DNA from: Diplolepis rosae
Taxonomy: Eukaryota > Arthropoda > Insecta > Hymenoptera > Diplolepididae
NCBI GenBank assembly: GCA_030998225.1
Contig: JAPYXD010000466.1
Location: forward strand, 2,955,001 to 3,019,000
Length of the DNA: 64,000 bases
Reading direction: 5' to 3'
The translations under genes and the position numbers were made by a program. Numbering within the stretch: position 1 is the stretch's first letter; each line of letters opens with the position of its first letter. This document shows, piece by piece, positions 36,883-50,955 of the stretch. A model generated the notes under the pieces. It was given only the letters and a program-made list of their open reading frames with translations, was not told the DNA's origin and did no database searches.

Positions 36883-39800
36883 TAGTTATTCTCCGATGGT
36901 GTAGGTAGTGGCAGCAATTTCAAACTCGAATCCCAGAGCAGTCCAAAGGGCCTTTTTTCTACAGACAGATATGCAAATTCATTAAAATTTAAATTAATGG
37001 GTATTATTTACGATTAATGAATTTTTATTGTCTACGGGGACACCTGTCGGCAACGTATCCTATTTGACACGCGACTAGTTATTCTCCGATGGTGTAGGTA
37101 GTGCAAGAAGTTTCTAACTCAACTAATTAATTTAAAATCAATTAAACCCGCAAGGCGGAGCCACTAGGCGATATAAGGGGTTCTTCCTTTGGAGAAGGAG
37201 ATGTCGGCGCCTGTAGAACTCAGTGGTTAGAGAAGTAGGCCGGCAATCGAAAGACCATGGCTCGAATGCCAGCGCAGTCCAAAGCGTCATTTTTTACACA
37301 GAAAGATTTTCAAATTCTTTAATATTTGAATTTATTGGCATTATTTGCGATATAAGAGTGTGAAATTGTCTACGAGGACACATGTTGGCATCGTATCCTA
37401 TTTGTTACGCGACTAGTAATTCTCCGATAATGTAGGCTGTGGAAGAAATTTCTAAATCAACTTAGTAATTTCAAATCACTTAAACCCGCAAGGCGGAGCC
37501 ACTAGGCGATATAAGGTGATCTTCGATTTGGAGAAAGAGATGTCGGCGCCTGTAAAACTCAGTGGTTAGAGGAGTAGACCGGCAATCGCAAGACCTTGGC
37601 TCGAATGCCAGCGCAGTCCAAAGCGTCCTTTTTTACACAGAAAGATTTTCAAATTCTTTGATATTTGAATTTATTGGCATTATTTGCGATATAAGAGTTT
37701 GAAATTGTCTACGAGAACACCTGTCGGCAACGTATCCTATTTGACACGCGACTAGTAATTCTCCGATAATGTAGGCTGTGGAAGAAATTTCTAACTCCAC
37801 TAATTAATTTGAAATCAATTAAACCCGCAAGGCGGAGCCACTAGACGGTATAAGGAGATCTTCCTTTGAGAAAGAGATGTCGGCGCCTGTAAAACTCAGT
37901 GGTTACAGCTGTAGACCGGCAGTCGAAAGACCATGGCTCGAATGCCAGCGCAGTCCATCGCGTCCTTTTTACACAGAAAGATTTTCTAATTCTTTAATAT
38001 TTGAATTTTTGCCATTATTTGCGATATAATAGTTTGAAATTGTCTACGAGGACACCTGTCGGCAACGTATCCTATTTGACACGCGACTAGTAATTCTCCG
38101 GTAATGTAGGCTGTGGAAGAAATTTCTAACTCAACTAATTAATTTGAAATCAATTAAACCCGAAAGGCGGAGCCACTAGGCGATATAAGGAGATCTTCCT
38201 TTGGAGAAAGAGATGTCGGCGCCTGTAAAACTCAGTGGTTAGAGCAGTAGACCGGCAATCGAAAGGACATGGCTCGAATGCCAGCGCAGTCCAAAGCGTC
38301 CTTTTTTACACAGAAAGATTTTCAAATTCTTTAATATTTGAATTTATTGGCATTATTTGCGATATAAGAGTTTGAAATTGTCTACGAGGACACCTGTCGG
38401 CAACGTATCCTATTTGACACGCGACTAGTAATTCTCCGATAATGTAGGCTGTGGAAGAAATTTCTAACTCCACTAATTAATTTGAAATCAATTAAACCCG
38501 CAAGGCGGAGCCACTAGACGGTATAAGGAGATCTTCCTTTGAGAAAGAGATTTCGGCGCCTGTAAAACTCAGTGGTTACAGCAGTAGACCGGCAGTCGAA
38601 AGACCATGGCTCGAATGCCAGCGCAGTCCATCGCGTCCTTTTTACACCGAAAGATTTTCAAATTCTTTAATATTTGAATTTATTGGCATTATTTGCTATA
38701 TAAGAGTTTGAAATTGTCTACGAGGACACCTGTCGGCAACCTATCATATCTGAAACGCTACTAGTAATTCTCCGATCATGCAGGCAGAGCAAGCAATTTA
38801 AAACTCATCTAATTAATTTGAAATCATTTATAGCTGCAAGACGGAGCAACTAGGCGATATATGGAGATCTTCCTTTGGAGAAAGAGATGTCGGCAAATGT
38901 GAAGCTCAGTGGTTAGAGCAGTAGGCCGGCAATCGAAAGACCATGGCTCGAATGCCCGCGCAGTCCGAAGCGTCCTTTTTTACACAGAAAGATTTTCAAA
39001 TTCTTTAATATTTGAATTTATTGGCATTATTTGCGATATAAGAGTTTGAAATTGTCTACGAGGACACCTGTCGGCAACGTATCCTATTTGACACGCGACT
39101 AGTAATTCTCCGATAATGTAGGCTGTGGAAGAAATTTCTAACTCCACTAATTAATTTGAAATCAATTAAACCCGCAAAGCGGAGCCACTAGACGGTATAA
39201 GGAGATCTTCCTTTGAGAAAGAGATTTCGGCGCCTGTAAAACTCAGTGGTTACAGCAGTAGACCGGCAGTCGAAAGACGATGGATCGAATGCCAGCGCAG
39301 TCCATCGCGTCCTTTGTCCACCGAAAGATGTTCAAATTATTTAATAATTGAATTTATTGGCATTATTTGCATTATAAGTAATTGAAATTGTCTACGAGGA
39401 CATCTGTCGGCAACGTATCCTATTTGTCACGCGACTAGTGATTCTCCGGTAATGTAGGCTGTGGAAGAAATTTCTAACTCAACTAATTAATTTCAAATCA
39501 ATTAAACCCGAAAGGCGGAGCCACTAGGCGATATGTGGAGATCTTCCTTTTTGAGAAAGAGATGTCGGCGCCTGTAAAACTCAGTGGTTAGAGCAGTAGA
39601 CCGGCAATCGAAAGAACATGGCTCGAATGCCAGCGCAGTCCAAAGCGTCCTTTTTTACACAGAAAGATTTTCAAATTCTTTAATATTTGAATATAGTGGC
39701 ATTATTTGCGATATAAGAGTTTGAAATTGTCTACGAGGACACATGTCGGCAACGTATCCTATCTGTTACGCGACTAGTAATTCTCCGACAATGTAGGCTG

Positions 39801-41126
39801 TGGAAGAAATTTCTAAATCAACTAAGTATTTTCAAATCACTTAAACCCGCAAGGCGGAACCACTAGGCGATATAAGGTGATCTTCCTTTGGAGAAAGAGA
39901 TGTCGCCGCCTGTATAACTCAGTGGTTAGAGCAGTAGGCCGGCAATCGAAAGACCATGGCTCGAATCCCAGCGCAGTGCAAAGCGTCCTTTTTTACACAG
40001 GAAAATTTTCAAATTCTTTAATATTTGAATTTATTGGCATTATATGCGATATAAGAGTTTGAAATTGTCTACGAGGACACCTGTCGGCAACCTATCATAT
40101 CTGAAACGCTACTAGTAATTCTCCGATCATGCAGGCAGTGCAAGAAATTTAAAACTCAACTAATTGATTTGAAATCATTTATAGCTGCAAGGCGGAGCCA
40201 CTATCCGATATAAGGTGATCTTCCTTTGGAGAAAGAGATGTCGGCGCCTGTAAAACTCACTGGTTAGAGGAGTAGACCGGCAATCGAAAGAACATGGCTC
40301 GAATCCCAGCGCAGTCCAAAGCGTCCTTTTTTACACAGAAAGATTTTCAATTTCTTCAATATTTGAATTTATTGGCATTATTTGCGATATAAGAGTTTGA
40401 AATTTTCTACGAGGACATCTGTCGGCAACGTATCCTATTTGACACGCGACTAGTAATTCTCCGATAATGTAGGCTGTGGAAGAAATTTCTAACTCAACTA
40501 ATTAATTTGTAATCAATTATACCCGAAAGGCGGAGCCACTGGGCGATATGAGGAGATCTTCCTTTGGAGAAAGAGATGTCGGCGCCTGTAAAACTCAGTG
40601 GTTAGAGCAGTAGACTGGCAATCGAAAGACCATGGCTCGAATGCCAGCGCAGTCCAAAGCGTCCTTTTTTACACAGAAAGATTTTCAATTTCTTTAATAT
40701 TTGAATTTATTGGCATTATTTGCGATATAAGAGTTTGAAATTGTCTACCAGGGCACCTGTCGGCAACTTATCCTATCTGTTACGCGACTAGTAATTCTCC
40801 GGTAATGTAGTATGTGGAAGAAATTTCTAACTGAACTAATTAATTTGAAATCAATTAAACCCGAAAGGCGAAGCCACTAGGCGATATAAGGAGATCTTCC
40901 TTTGGAGAAAGAGATGTCGGCGCCTGTAAAACTCAGTGGTTAGAGCAGTAGACCGGCAATCGAAAGAACATGGCTCGAATGCCAGCGCAGTCCAAAGCGT
41001 CCTTTTTTACACAGAAAGATTTTCAAATTCTTTAATATTTGAATCTACTGGCATTATTTGCGATATAAGAGTTTGAAATTGTCTACGAGGACACCTGTCG
41101 GCAACTTATCCTATCTGTGACGCGAC
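36883..41126 (+). repeat. Module: truncated + 12 full-length subunits
   Basis: Truncated subunit 36883-37075 has CCTTTTTTCTACAG, where the T-run is six long. The first full-length copy (from 37076) has a truncated-type head. The GACGGTATAAGG / CCATCGCG subtype with T5 is frequent. Confidence 0.83.
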
Positions 41127-41656
41127 TAGTTATTCTCCGATGGTGTAGGTAGTGGCAGAAATTTCAAACTCGCATCCCAGCGCAGTACAAAGTTCCTTTT
41201 CTCTACAGACAGATTTGCAAATTCATTAAAATTAAAATTAATGGGTATTATTTACGATATATGAATTTATATTGTCTACGGGGACACCTGTCTGCAACGT
41301 ATCTTATTTGAAACGTGACTCGTAATTCTTCGATGATGTAGGCTGTGGAAGAAATTTCTAACTCAACTAATTAATTTGAAATCAATTAAACCCACAAGGC
41401 GGAGCCACTAGACGGTATAAGGAGATCTTCGTTTGAGAAAGAGATGTCGGCGCCTGTAAAACTCAGTGGTTAGAGCAGTAGACCGGCAATCGAAAGAACA
41501 TGGCTCGAATGCCAGCGCAGTCCAAAGCGTCCTTTTTTACACAGAAAGATGTTCAAATTCTTGAATATTTGAATATAATGGCATTATTTGCGATATAAAT
41601 ATTTGAAATTGTCTACCAGGACACCTGTCGGCAACTTATCTTATCTGCTACGCGAC
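41127..41656 (+). repeat. Module: truncated + 1 full-length subunit
   Basis: Truncated subunit 41127-41319 has CTCGCATCCC and a GATATATGAATT tail like those at 36.1-36.5 kb. The full-length copy has GATATAAATATTTG in its tail. Confidence 0.83.
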
Positions 41657-42865
41657 TAGTGATTCTCCGATGGTGTAGGTAGTGGCAGAAATTTCAAACT
41701 CGAATCCCAGAGCAGTCCAAAGTGCCTTTTCTCTACAGACAGATTTGCAAATTCATTAAAATTTAAATTAATGGGTATTATTTACGATTAATGAATTTTT
41801 ATTGTCTACGGGGACACCTGTCGGCAACGTATCCTATTTGACACGCGACTAGTAATTCTTCGATGATGTAGGCAGTGCAAGAAGTTTCTAACTCAACTAA
41901 TTAATTTAAAATCAATTAAACCCGCAAGGCGGAGCCACTAGGCGATATAAGGTGATCTTCCTTCGGAGAGAGAGATGTCGGCGCCTGTAGAACTCAGTGG
42001 TTAGAGAAGTAGGCCGGCAATCGAAAGACCATGGCTCGAATGCCAGCGCAGTCCAAAGCGTACTTTTTTACACAGAAAGATTTTCAAATTCTTTAATATT
42101 TAAATTTATTGGCATTATTTGCGATATAAGAGTTTGAAATTGTCTACGAGGACACATGTTGGCATCGTATCCTATTTGTTACGCGACTAGTAATTCTCCG
42201 ATAATGTAGGCTGTGGAAGAAATTTCTAAATCAACTTAGTAATTTCAAATCACTTAAACCCGCAAGGCGGAGCCACTAGGCGATATAAGGTGATCTTCGA
42301 TTTGGAGAAAGAGATGTCGGCGCCTGTAAAACTCAGTGGTTAGAGGAGTAGACCGGCAATCGCAAGACCTTGGCTCGAATGCCAGCGCAGTCCAAAGCGT
42401 CCTTTTTTACACAGAAAGATTTTCAAATTCTTTAATATTTGAATTTATTGGCATTATTTGCGATATAAGAGTGTGAAATTGTCTACGAGGACACATGTTG
42501 GCATCGTATCCTATTTGTTACGCGACTAGTAATTCTCCGATAATGTAGGCTGTGGAAGAAATTTCTAAATCAACTTAGTAATTTCAAATCACTTAAACCC
42601 GCAAGGCGGAGCCACTAGGCGATATAAGGTGATCTTCGATTTGGAGAAAGAGATGTCGGCGCCTGTAAAACTCAGTGGTTAGAGGAGTAGACCGGCAATC
42701 GCAAGACCTTGGCTCGAATGCCAGCGCAGTCCAAAGCGTCCTTTTTTACACAGAAAGATTTTCAAATTCTTTAATATTTGAATTTATTGGCATTATTTGC
42801 GATATAAATATTTGAAATTCTCTACCAGGACACCTGCCGGCAACTTATCCTATCTGTTACGCGAC
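41657..42865 (+). repeat. Module: truncated + 3 full-length subunits, local duplication
   Basis: Truncated subunit 41657-41849. Two adjacent copies share GACACATGTTGGC (42151 and 42490), CTTCGATTTGG and GCAAGACCTTGG with a 339-bp step, a clear recent one-subunit duplication. The same state is near 37377. Confidence 0.85.
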
Positions 42866-44743
42866 TAGTGATTCTCCGATGGTGTAGGTAGTGGCAGAAA
42901 TTTCAAACTCGAATCCCAGCGCAGTCGAAAGAGCCTTTTCTCTACAGACAGATTTGCAAATTCATTAAAATTTAAATTAATGGGTATTATTTACGATTAA
43001 TGAATTTTTATTGTCTACGGGGACACCTGTGGGCAACGTATCCTATTTGACACGCGACTAGTAACTCTCCGATAATGTAGGCTGTGGAAGAAATTTCTAA
43101 CTCCACTAATTAATTTGAAATCAATTAAACCCGCAAGGCGGAGCCACTAGACGGTATAAGGAGATCTTCCTTTGAGAAAGAGATTTCGGCGCCTGTAAAA
43201 CTCAGTGGTTACAGCAGTAGACCGGCAGTCGAAAGACCATGGCTCGAATGCCAGCTTAGTCCATCGAGTCCTTTTTACACCGAAAGATTTTCAAATTCTT
43301 TAATATTTGAATTTATTGGCATTATTTGCGATATAAGAGTTTGAAATTGTCTACGAGGACATCTGTCGGCAACGTATCCTATTTGACACGCGACTAGTAA
43401 TTCTCCGGTAATGTAGGCTGTGGAAGAAATTTCTAACTCAACTAATTAATTTGAAATCAATTAAACCCGAAAGGCGGAGCCACTAGGCGATATAAGGAGA
43501 TCTTCCTTTGGAGAAAGAGATGTCGGCGCCTGTAAAACTCAGTGGTTAGAGCAGTAGACCGGCAGTCGCAAGACCTTGTCTCGAATGACAGCGCAGTCCA
43601 AAGCGTCCTTTTTTACACATAAATATTTTCAAATTCTTTAATATTTGAATTTATTGGCATTATTTGCGATATAAGAGTTTGAAATTGTCTACGAGGACAC
43701 CTGTCGGCAACGTAACCTATTTGACACGCGACTAGTAATTCTCAGATAATGTAGGCTGTGGAAGAAATTTCTAACTCCACTAATTAATTTGAAATCAATT
43801 AAACCCGCAAAGCGGAGCCACTAGACGGTATAAGGAGATCTTCCTTTGAGAAAGAGATTTCGGCGCCTGTAAAACTCAATGGTTAGAGAAGTAGACCGGA
43901 AGTCGAAAGACGATGGCTCGAATGCCAGCGCAGTCCATCGCGTCCTTTTTACACCGAAAGATTTTCAAATTCTTTAATATTTGAATTTTTGCCATTATTT
44001 GCGATATAATTCTTTGAAATTGTCTACGAGGACACCTGTCGGCAACGTATCCTATTTGACACGCGACTAGTAATTCTCCGGTAATGTAGGCTGTGGAAGA
44101 AATTTCTAACTCAACTAATTAATTTGAAATCAATTAAACCCGAAAGGCGGAGCCACTAGGCGATATAAGGAGATCTTCCTTTGGAGAAAGAGATGTCGGC
44201 GCCTGTAGAACTCAGTGGTCAGAGAAGTAGGCCGGCAATCGAAAGACCATGGCTCGAATCCCAGCGCAGTCCAAAGCGTCCTTTTTTACACAGGTAGATT
44301 TTCAAATTCTTTAATATTTGAATTTATTGGCATCATTTGCGATATAAGAGTTTGAAATTGTCTATGAGGACATCTGTCGGCAACGTATCCTGTTTGAAAC
44401 GCGACTAGTGATTCTCCGGTAATGTAGACTGTGGAAGAAATTTCTAACTCAACTAATTAATTTCAAATCAATTAAACCCGAAAGGCGGAGCCACTAGGCG
44501 ATATGTGGAGATCTTTCTTTGGAGAAAGAGATGTCGGCGCCTGTAAAACTCAGTGGTTAGAGGAGTAGACCGGCAATCGCAAGACCTTGGCTCGAATGCC
44601 AGCGCAGTCCAAAGCGTCCTTTTTTACACAGAAAGATTTTCAAATTCTTTAATATTTGAATTTATTGGCATTATTTGCGATATAAGTATTTGAAATTGTC
44701 TACCAGGACACCTGTCGGCAACTTATCTTATCTGCTACGCGAC
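42866..44743 (+). repeat. Module: truncated + 5 full-length subunits
   Basis: Truncated subunit 42866-43058 with GTCGAAAGAGCC. Copies alternate between the T5/CCATCGCG subtype and the T6 subtype. Confidence 0.83.
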
Positions 44744-46624
44744 TAGTGATTCTCCGATGGTGTAGGTAGTGGCAGAAATTTCAAACTCGAATCCCAGAGC
44801 CGTCCAAAGGGCCTTTTCTCTACAGACAGATATGCAAATTCATTAAAATTCAAATTAATGGGTAGTATTTACGATTAATGAATTTTTATTGTCTACGCGG
44901 ACACCTGTCGGCAACGTATCCTATTTGACACGCGACTAGTAATTCTCCGATGATGTAGGCTGTGCAAGAAGCTTCTAACTCAACTAATTAATTTGAAATC
45001 AATTAAACCCGCAAGGCGGAGCCACTACGCGATATAAGGTGATCTTCCTTTGGAGAAAGAGATGTCGGCGCCTGTAAAACTCAGTGGTTAGAGGAGTAGA
45101 AAGGCAATCGAAAGACCATGGCTCGAATGCCAGCGCAGTCCAAAGCGTCCTTTTTTACACAGAAAGATTTTCAAATTCTTTAATATTTGAATTTATTGGC
45201 ATTATTTGCGATATAAGAGTGTGAAATTGTCTACGAGGACACATGTCGGCAACGTATCCTATTTGTTACGCGACTAGTAATTCTCCGATAATGTAGGCTG
45301 TGGAAGAAATTTCTAAATCAACTTAGTAATTTCAAATCACTTAAACCCGCAAGGCGGAGCCACTAGGCGATAGAAGGTGATCTTCCTTTGGAGATAGAGA
45401 TGTCGGCGCCTGTAAAACTCAGTGGTTAGAGGAGTAGACCGGCAATCGCAAGACCTTGGCTCGAATGCCAGCGCAGTCCAAAGCATCCTTTTTTACACAG
45501 AAAGATTTTCAAATTCTTTAAATATTGAATTTATTTGCATTATTTGCGATATAAGAGTTTGAAATTGTCTACGAGGACACCTGTCGGCAACGTATCCTAT
45601 GTGTTACGCGACTAGTAATTCTCCGATAATGTAGGCTGTGGAAGAAATTTCTAACTCCACTAATTAATTTGAAATCAATTAAACCCGCAAAGCGGAGCCA
45701 CTAGACGGTATAAGGAGATCTTCCTTTGAGAAAGAGATTTCGGCGCCTGTAAAACTCAGTGGTTACAGCAGTAGACCGGAAGTCGAAAGACGATGGCTCG
45801 AATGCCAGCGCAGTCCATCGCGTCCTTTTTACACCGAAAGATTTTCAAATTCATTAATATTTAAATTTATTGGCATTATTTGCGATATAAGAGTTTGAAA
45901 TTGTCTACGAGGACATCTGTCGGCAACGTATCCTGTTTAAAACGCGACTAGTAATTCTTCTGTAATGTAGGCTGTGGAAGAAATTTCTAACTCAACTAAT
46001 TAATTTGAAATCAATTAAACCTGCAAGGCGGAGCCACTAGGCGATATAAGGAGATCTTCCTTTGGAGAAAGAGATGTCGGCGCCTGTAGAACTCAGTGGT
46101 TAGAGAAGTAGGCCGGCAATCGAAAGACCATGGCTCGAATCCCAGCGCAGTCCAAAGCGTCCTTTTTTACACAGAAAGATTTTCAAATTCTTTAATATTT
46201 AAATTTATTGGCATTATTTGCGATATAAGAGTTTGAAATTGTCTACGAGGACATCTGTCGGCAACGTATCCTGTTTAAAACGCGACTAGTAATTCTTCTG
46301 TAATGTAGGCTGTGGAAGAAATTTCTAACTCAACTAATTAATTTGAAATCAATTAAACCCGCAAGGCGGAGCCACTAGGCGATATAAGGAGATCTTCCTT
46401 TGGAGAAAGAGATGTCGGCGCCTGTAGAACTCAGTGGTTAGAGAAGTAGGCCGGCAATCGAAAGACCATGGCTCGAATGCCAGCGCAGTCCAAAGCGTCC
46501 TTTTTTACACAGAAAGATTTTCAAATTCTTTAATATTTGAATTTATTGGCATTATTTGCGATATAAGAGTTTGAAATTGTCTACCAGGACACCTGTCGGC
46601 AACTTATCCTATCTGTTACGCGAC
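44744..46624 (+). repeat. Module: truncated + 5 full-length subunits
   Basis: Truncated subunit 44744-44936 with GAGCCGTCC and GGGTAGTATTTACG. Later copies repeat CTGTTTAAAACGCG with TTCTTCTGTAATG in tandem (about 45.93 and 46.27 kb). Confidence 0.83.
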
Positions 46625-48497
46625 TAGTGATTCTCCGATGGTGTAGGTAGTGGCAGAAATTTCAAACTCGAATCCCAGCGCAGTCCAAAGTGCCTTTTCT
46701 CTACAGACAGATTTGCAAATTCATTAAAATTTAAATTAATGGGTATTATTTACGATTAATGAATTTTTATTGTCTACGGGGACACCTGTCGGCAACGTAT
46801 CCTATTTGACACGCGACTAGTAATTCTCCGATAATGTAGGCTGTGGAAGAAATTTCTAACTCCACTAATTAATTTGAAATCAATTAAACCCGCAAGGCGG
46901 AGCCACTAGACGGTATAAGGAGATCTTCCTTTGAGAAAGAGATTTCGGCGCCTGTAAAACTCAGTGGTTACAGCAGTAGACCGGCAGTCGAAAGACCATG
47001 GCTCGAATGCCAGCGCAGTCCATCGCGTCCTTTTTACACCGAAAGATTTTCAAATTCTTTAATATTTGAATTATGCATTATTTGCGATATAAGAGTTTGA
47101 AATTGTCTACGAGGACATCTGTCGGCAACGTATCCTGTTTAAAACGCGACTAGTAATTCTTCTGTAATGTAGGCTGTGGAAGAAATTTCTAACTCAACTA
47201 ATTAATTTGAAATCAATTAAACCTGCAAGGCGGAGCCACTAGGCGATATAAGGAGATCTTCCTTTGGAGAAAGAGATGTCGGCGCCTGTAGAACTCAGTG
47301 GTCAGAGAAGTAGGCCGGCAATCGAAAGACCATGGCTCGAATGCCAGCGCAGTCCAAAGCGTCCTTTTTTACACAGAAAGATTTTCAAATTCTTTAATAT
47401 TTGAATTTATTGGCATTATTTGCGATATAAGAGTTTGAAATTGTCTACGAGGACATCTGTCGGCAACGTATCCTGTTTAAATCGCGACTAGTAATTCTTC
47501 TGTAATGTAGGCTGTGGAAGAAATTTCTAACTCCACTAATTAATTTGAAATCAATTAAACCCGCAAGGCGGAGCCACTGGACGGTATAAGGAGATCTTCC
47601 TTTGAGAAAGAGATTTCGGCGCCTGTAAACCTCAGTGGTTACAGCAGTAGACCGGAAGTCGAAAGACGATGGCTCGAATGCCAGCGCAGTCCATCGCGTC
47701 CTTTTTACACCGAAAGATTTTCAAATTCTTTAATATTTGAATTTTTGCATTATTTGCGATATAAGAGTTTGAAATTGTCTACGAGGACACCTGTCGGCAA
47801 CGTATCCTGTTTAAAACGCGACTAGTAATTCTCCGGTAATGTAGGCTGTGGAAGAAATTTCTAACTCAACTAATTAATTTGGAATCAATTAAACCAGAAA
47901 GGCGGAGCCACTAGGCGGTATACGGAGATCTTCCTATGGAGAAAGAGATTTCGGCGCCTGTAAAACTCAGTGGCTAGAGCAGTAGACCGGCAATCGAAAG
48001 AACGTGGCTCGAATGCCAGCGCAGTCCATCGCGTCCTTCTTACACAGAAAGATTTTCAAATTCTTTAATATTTAAATTTATTGGCATTATTTGCGATATA
48101 ATAGTTTGAAATTGTCTACGAGGACATCTGTCGGCAACGTATCCTGTTTAAAACGCGACTAGTAATTCTTCTGTAATGTAGGCTGTGGAAGAAATTTCTA
48201 ACTCAACTAATTAATTTGAAATCAATTAAACCCGAAAGGCGGAGCCACTAGGCGATATAAGGAGATCTTCCTTTGGAGAAAGAGATGTCGGCGCCTTTAA
48301 AACTCAGTGGTTAGAGCAGTAGACCGGCAATCGAAAGACCATCGCTAGAATGCCAGCGCAGTCCAAAGCGTCCTTTTGTACACAGAAAGATTTTCAAATT
48401 CTTTAATATTTGAATTTATTGGCATTATTTGCGATATAAGAATTTGAAATTGTCTACGAGGACACCTGTCGGCAACGTATCCTATTTGACACGCGAC
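46625..48497 (+). repeat. Module: truncated + 5 full-length subunits
   Basis: Truncated subunit 46625-46817. Several copies lack 3-5 bp in the tail (GAATTATGCATT, GAATTTTTGCATT), so the five copies span 1680 bp and not 1690. Confidence 0.83.
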
Positions 48498-49028
48498 TAG
48501 TTATTCTCCGATGGTGTAGGTAGTGCAAGAAGTTTCAAACTCGAATCCCAGCGCAGTCCAAAGGGCCTTTTCTCTACAGACAGATTTTCAAATTCATTAA
48601 AATTTAAATTAATGGGTATTATTTACGATTAAAGAATTTATATTTTCCACGGGGACACCTGTCGGCAACGTATCCTATTTGACACGCGACTAGTAATTCT
48701 CCGATAATGTAGGCTGTGGAAGAAATTTCTAACTCCACTAATTAATTTGAAATCAATTAAACCCGCAAGGCGGAGCCACTAGGCGATATGTGGAGATCTT
48801 CCTTTGGAGAAAGAGATGTCGGCGCCTGTAAAACTCAGTGGTTAGAGCAGTAGACCCTCAATCGAAAGACCATGGCTCGAATGCCAGCGCAGTCCAAAGC
48901 GTCCTTTTTTACACAGAAAGATTTTCAAATTCTTTAATATTTGAATTTATTGGCATTATTTGCGATATAAGAGTTTGAAATTGTCTACGAGGACACCTGT
49001 CGGCAACTTATCCTATCTGTTACGCGAC
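48498..49028 (+). repeat. Module: truncated + 1 full-length subunit
   Basis: Truncated subunit 48498-48690 has a recombinant head (TAGTGCAAGAAGTTTCAAAC). The full-length copy carries the AGACCCTCAATCG marker shared with 57631. Confidence 0.83.
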
Positions 49029-49557
49029 TAGTGATTCTCCGATGGTGTAGGTAGTGGCAGAAATTTCAAACTCGAGTCCCAGCGCAGTCCAAAGTGCCTT
49101 TTCTCTACAGACAGATTTGCAAATTCTTTAAAATTTAAATTAACGGGTATTATTTACGATTAATGAATTTTTATTGTCTACCGGACACCTGTCGGCAACG
49201 TATCCTATTTGACACGCGACTAGTAATTCTCCGATAATGTAGGCTGTGGAAGAAATTTCTAACTCAACTAATTAATTTGAAATCAATTAAACCCGAAAGG
49301 CGGAGCCACTAGGCGATATGTGAAGATCTTCCTTTGGAGAAAGAGATGTCGGCGCCTGTAAAATTCAGTGGTTAGAGCAGTAGACCGGCAATGAAAAGAC
49401 CATGGCTCGAATGACAGCGCAGTCCATCGCGTCCTTTTTACACCGAAAAATTTTCAAATTCTTTAATATTTGAATTCATTGGCATTATTTGCGATATAAG
49501 AGTTTGAAATTGTCTACGAGGACACCTGTCGGCAACGTATCCTATCTGTTACGCGAA
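49029..49557 (+). repeat. Module: truncated + 1 full-length subunit
   Basis: Truncated subunit 49029-49220 (short by one base at CTACCGGACACC). The full-length copy has T5, CCGAAAAATTTTC and GAATTCATTGG, repeated at 58001-58337. Confidence 0.85.
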
Positions 49558-50086
49558 TAGTGATTCTAAGATGGTGTAGGTGGTGGCAGAAATTTCAAAC
49601 TCGAGTCCCAGCGCAGTCCAAAGTGCCTTTTCTCTACAGACAGATTTGCAAATTCATTAAAATTTTAATTAATGGGTATTATTTACGATTAATGAATTTT
49701 TATTGTCTACGGGGACACCTGTCGGCAACGTATCCTATTTGACACGCGACTAGTAATTCTCCGATAATGTAGGCTGTGGAAGAAATTTCTAACTCCACTA
49801 ATTAATTTGAAATCAATTAAAACCGCAAGGCGGAGCCACTAGGCGATATAAGGAGATCTTCCTTTGAGAAATAGATTTCGGCGCCTGTAAATCTCAGTGG
49901 TTACAGCAGTAGACCGGCAGTCGAAAGACCATGGCTTGAATGCCAGCGCAGTCCATCGCGTCCTTTTTACAACGAAAGATATTCCAATTCTTCAATATTT
50001 GAATTTATTGGCATTATTTGCGATATAAGAGTTTGAAATTGTCTACGAGGACACCTGTCGGCAACGTATCCTATTTGCCACGCGAC
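49558..50086 (+). repeat. Module: truncated + 1 full-length subunit
   Basis: Truncated subunit 49558-49750 follows GCGAATAG in place of GCGACTAG and has TCTAAGATGGTG and AAATTTTAATTAATGGG. The counterpart is at 58338-58866. Confidence 0.85.
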
Positions 50087-50955
50087 TAGTAATTCTCCGA
50101 TGGTGTAGGTAGTGGCATAAATTTCAAACTCGAATTCCAACGCAGTCCAAAGTGCCTTTTCTCTACAGACAGATTTGCAAATTCATTAAAATTTAAATTA
50201 ATGGGTATTATTTACGATTAATGAATTTATATTGTCTACGGGGACAACTGTCAGCAACGTATCCTATTTGAAACGTGACACGTAATTCTTCGATGATGTA
50301 GGCAGTGCAAGAAGTTTCTAACTCAACTAATTAATTTGAAATCAATTAAACCCGCAAGGCGGAGCCTCTAGGCGATATAAGGAGATCTTCCTTTGGAGAA
50401 GGAGATGTCGGCGCCTGTAGAACTCAGTGGTTAGAGAAGTAGGCCGGCAATCGAAAGACCATGGCTCTAATGCCAGCGCAGTCCAAAGCGTCCTTTTGTA
50501 AATAGAAAGATTTTCAAATTCTTTAATATTTGAATTTATTGGCATTATTTGCGATATAAGAGTTTGAAATTGTCTACCAGGACACCTGTCGGCAACTTAT
50601 CCTATCTTTTACGCGACACGTAATTCTACGATGATGTAGGCTGTGCAAGAAGTTTCTGACTCAACTAATTAATTTGTAATCAATTAAACCCGCAAGGCGG
50701 AGCCACTAGGCGATATAAGGAGATGTTCCTTTGGAGAAGGAGATGTCGGCGCCTGTAGAACTAAGTGGTTAGAGAAGTAGGCCGGCAATCGAAAGACCAT
50801 GTCGCGAATCCCAGCGCAGTCCAAAGCGTCCTTTTTTACACAGAAAGATTTTCAAATTCTTAATTATTTGAATTTATTGGCATTATTTGCGATATAAGAG
50901 TTTGAAATTGTCTACGAGGACACCTGTCGGCAACTTATCATATCTGTTACGCGAC
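50087..50955 (+). repeat. Module: truncated + 2 full-length subunits
   Basis: Truncated subunit 50087-50279 with GAATTCCAACGCAG. The first full-length copy has GGCTCTAATGCC and TTTTGTAAATAG (broken T-run at 50494). The counterpart is at 58867-59735. Confidence 0.85.
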
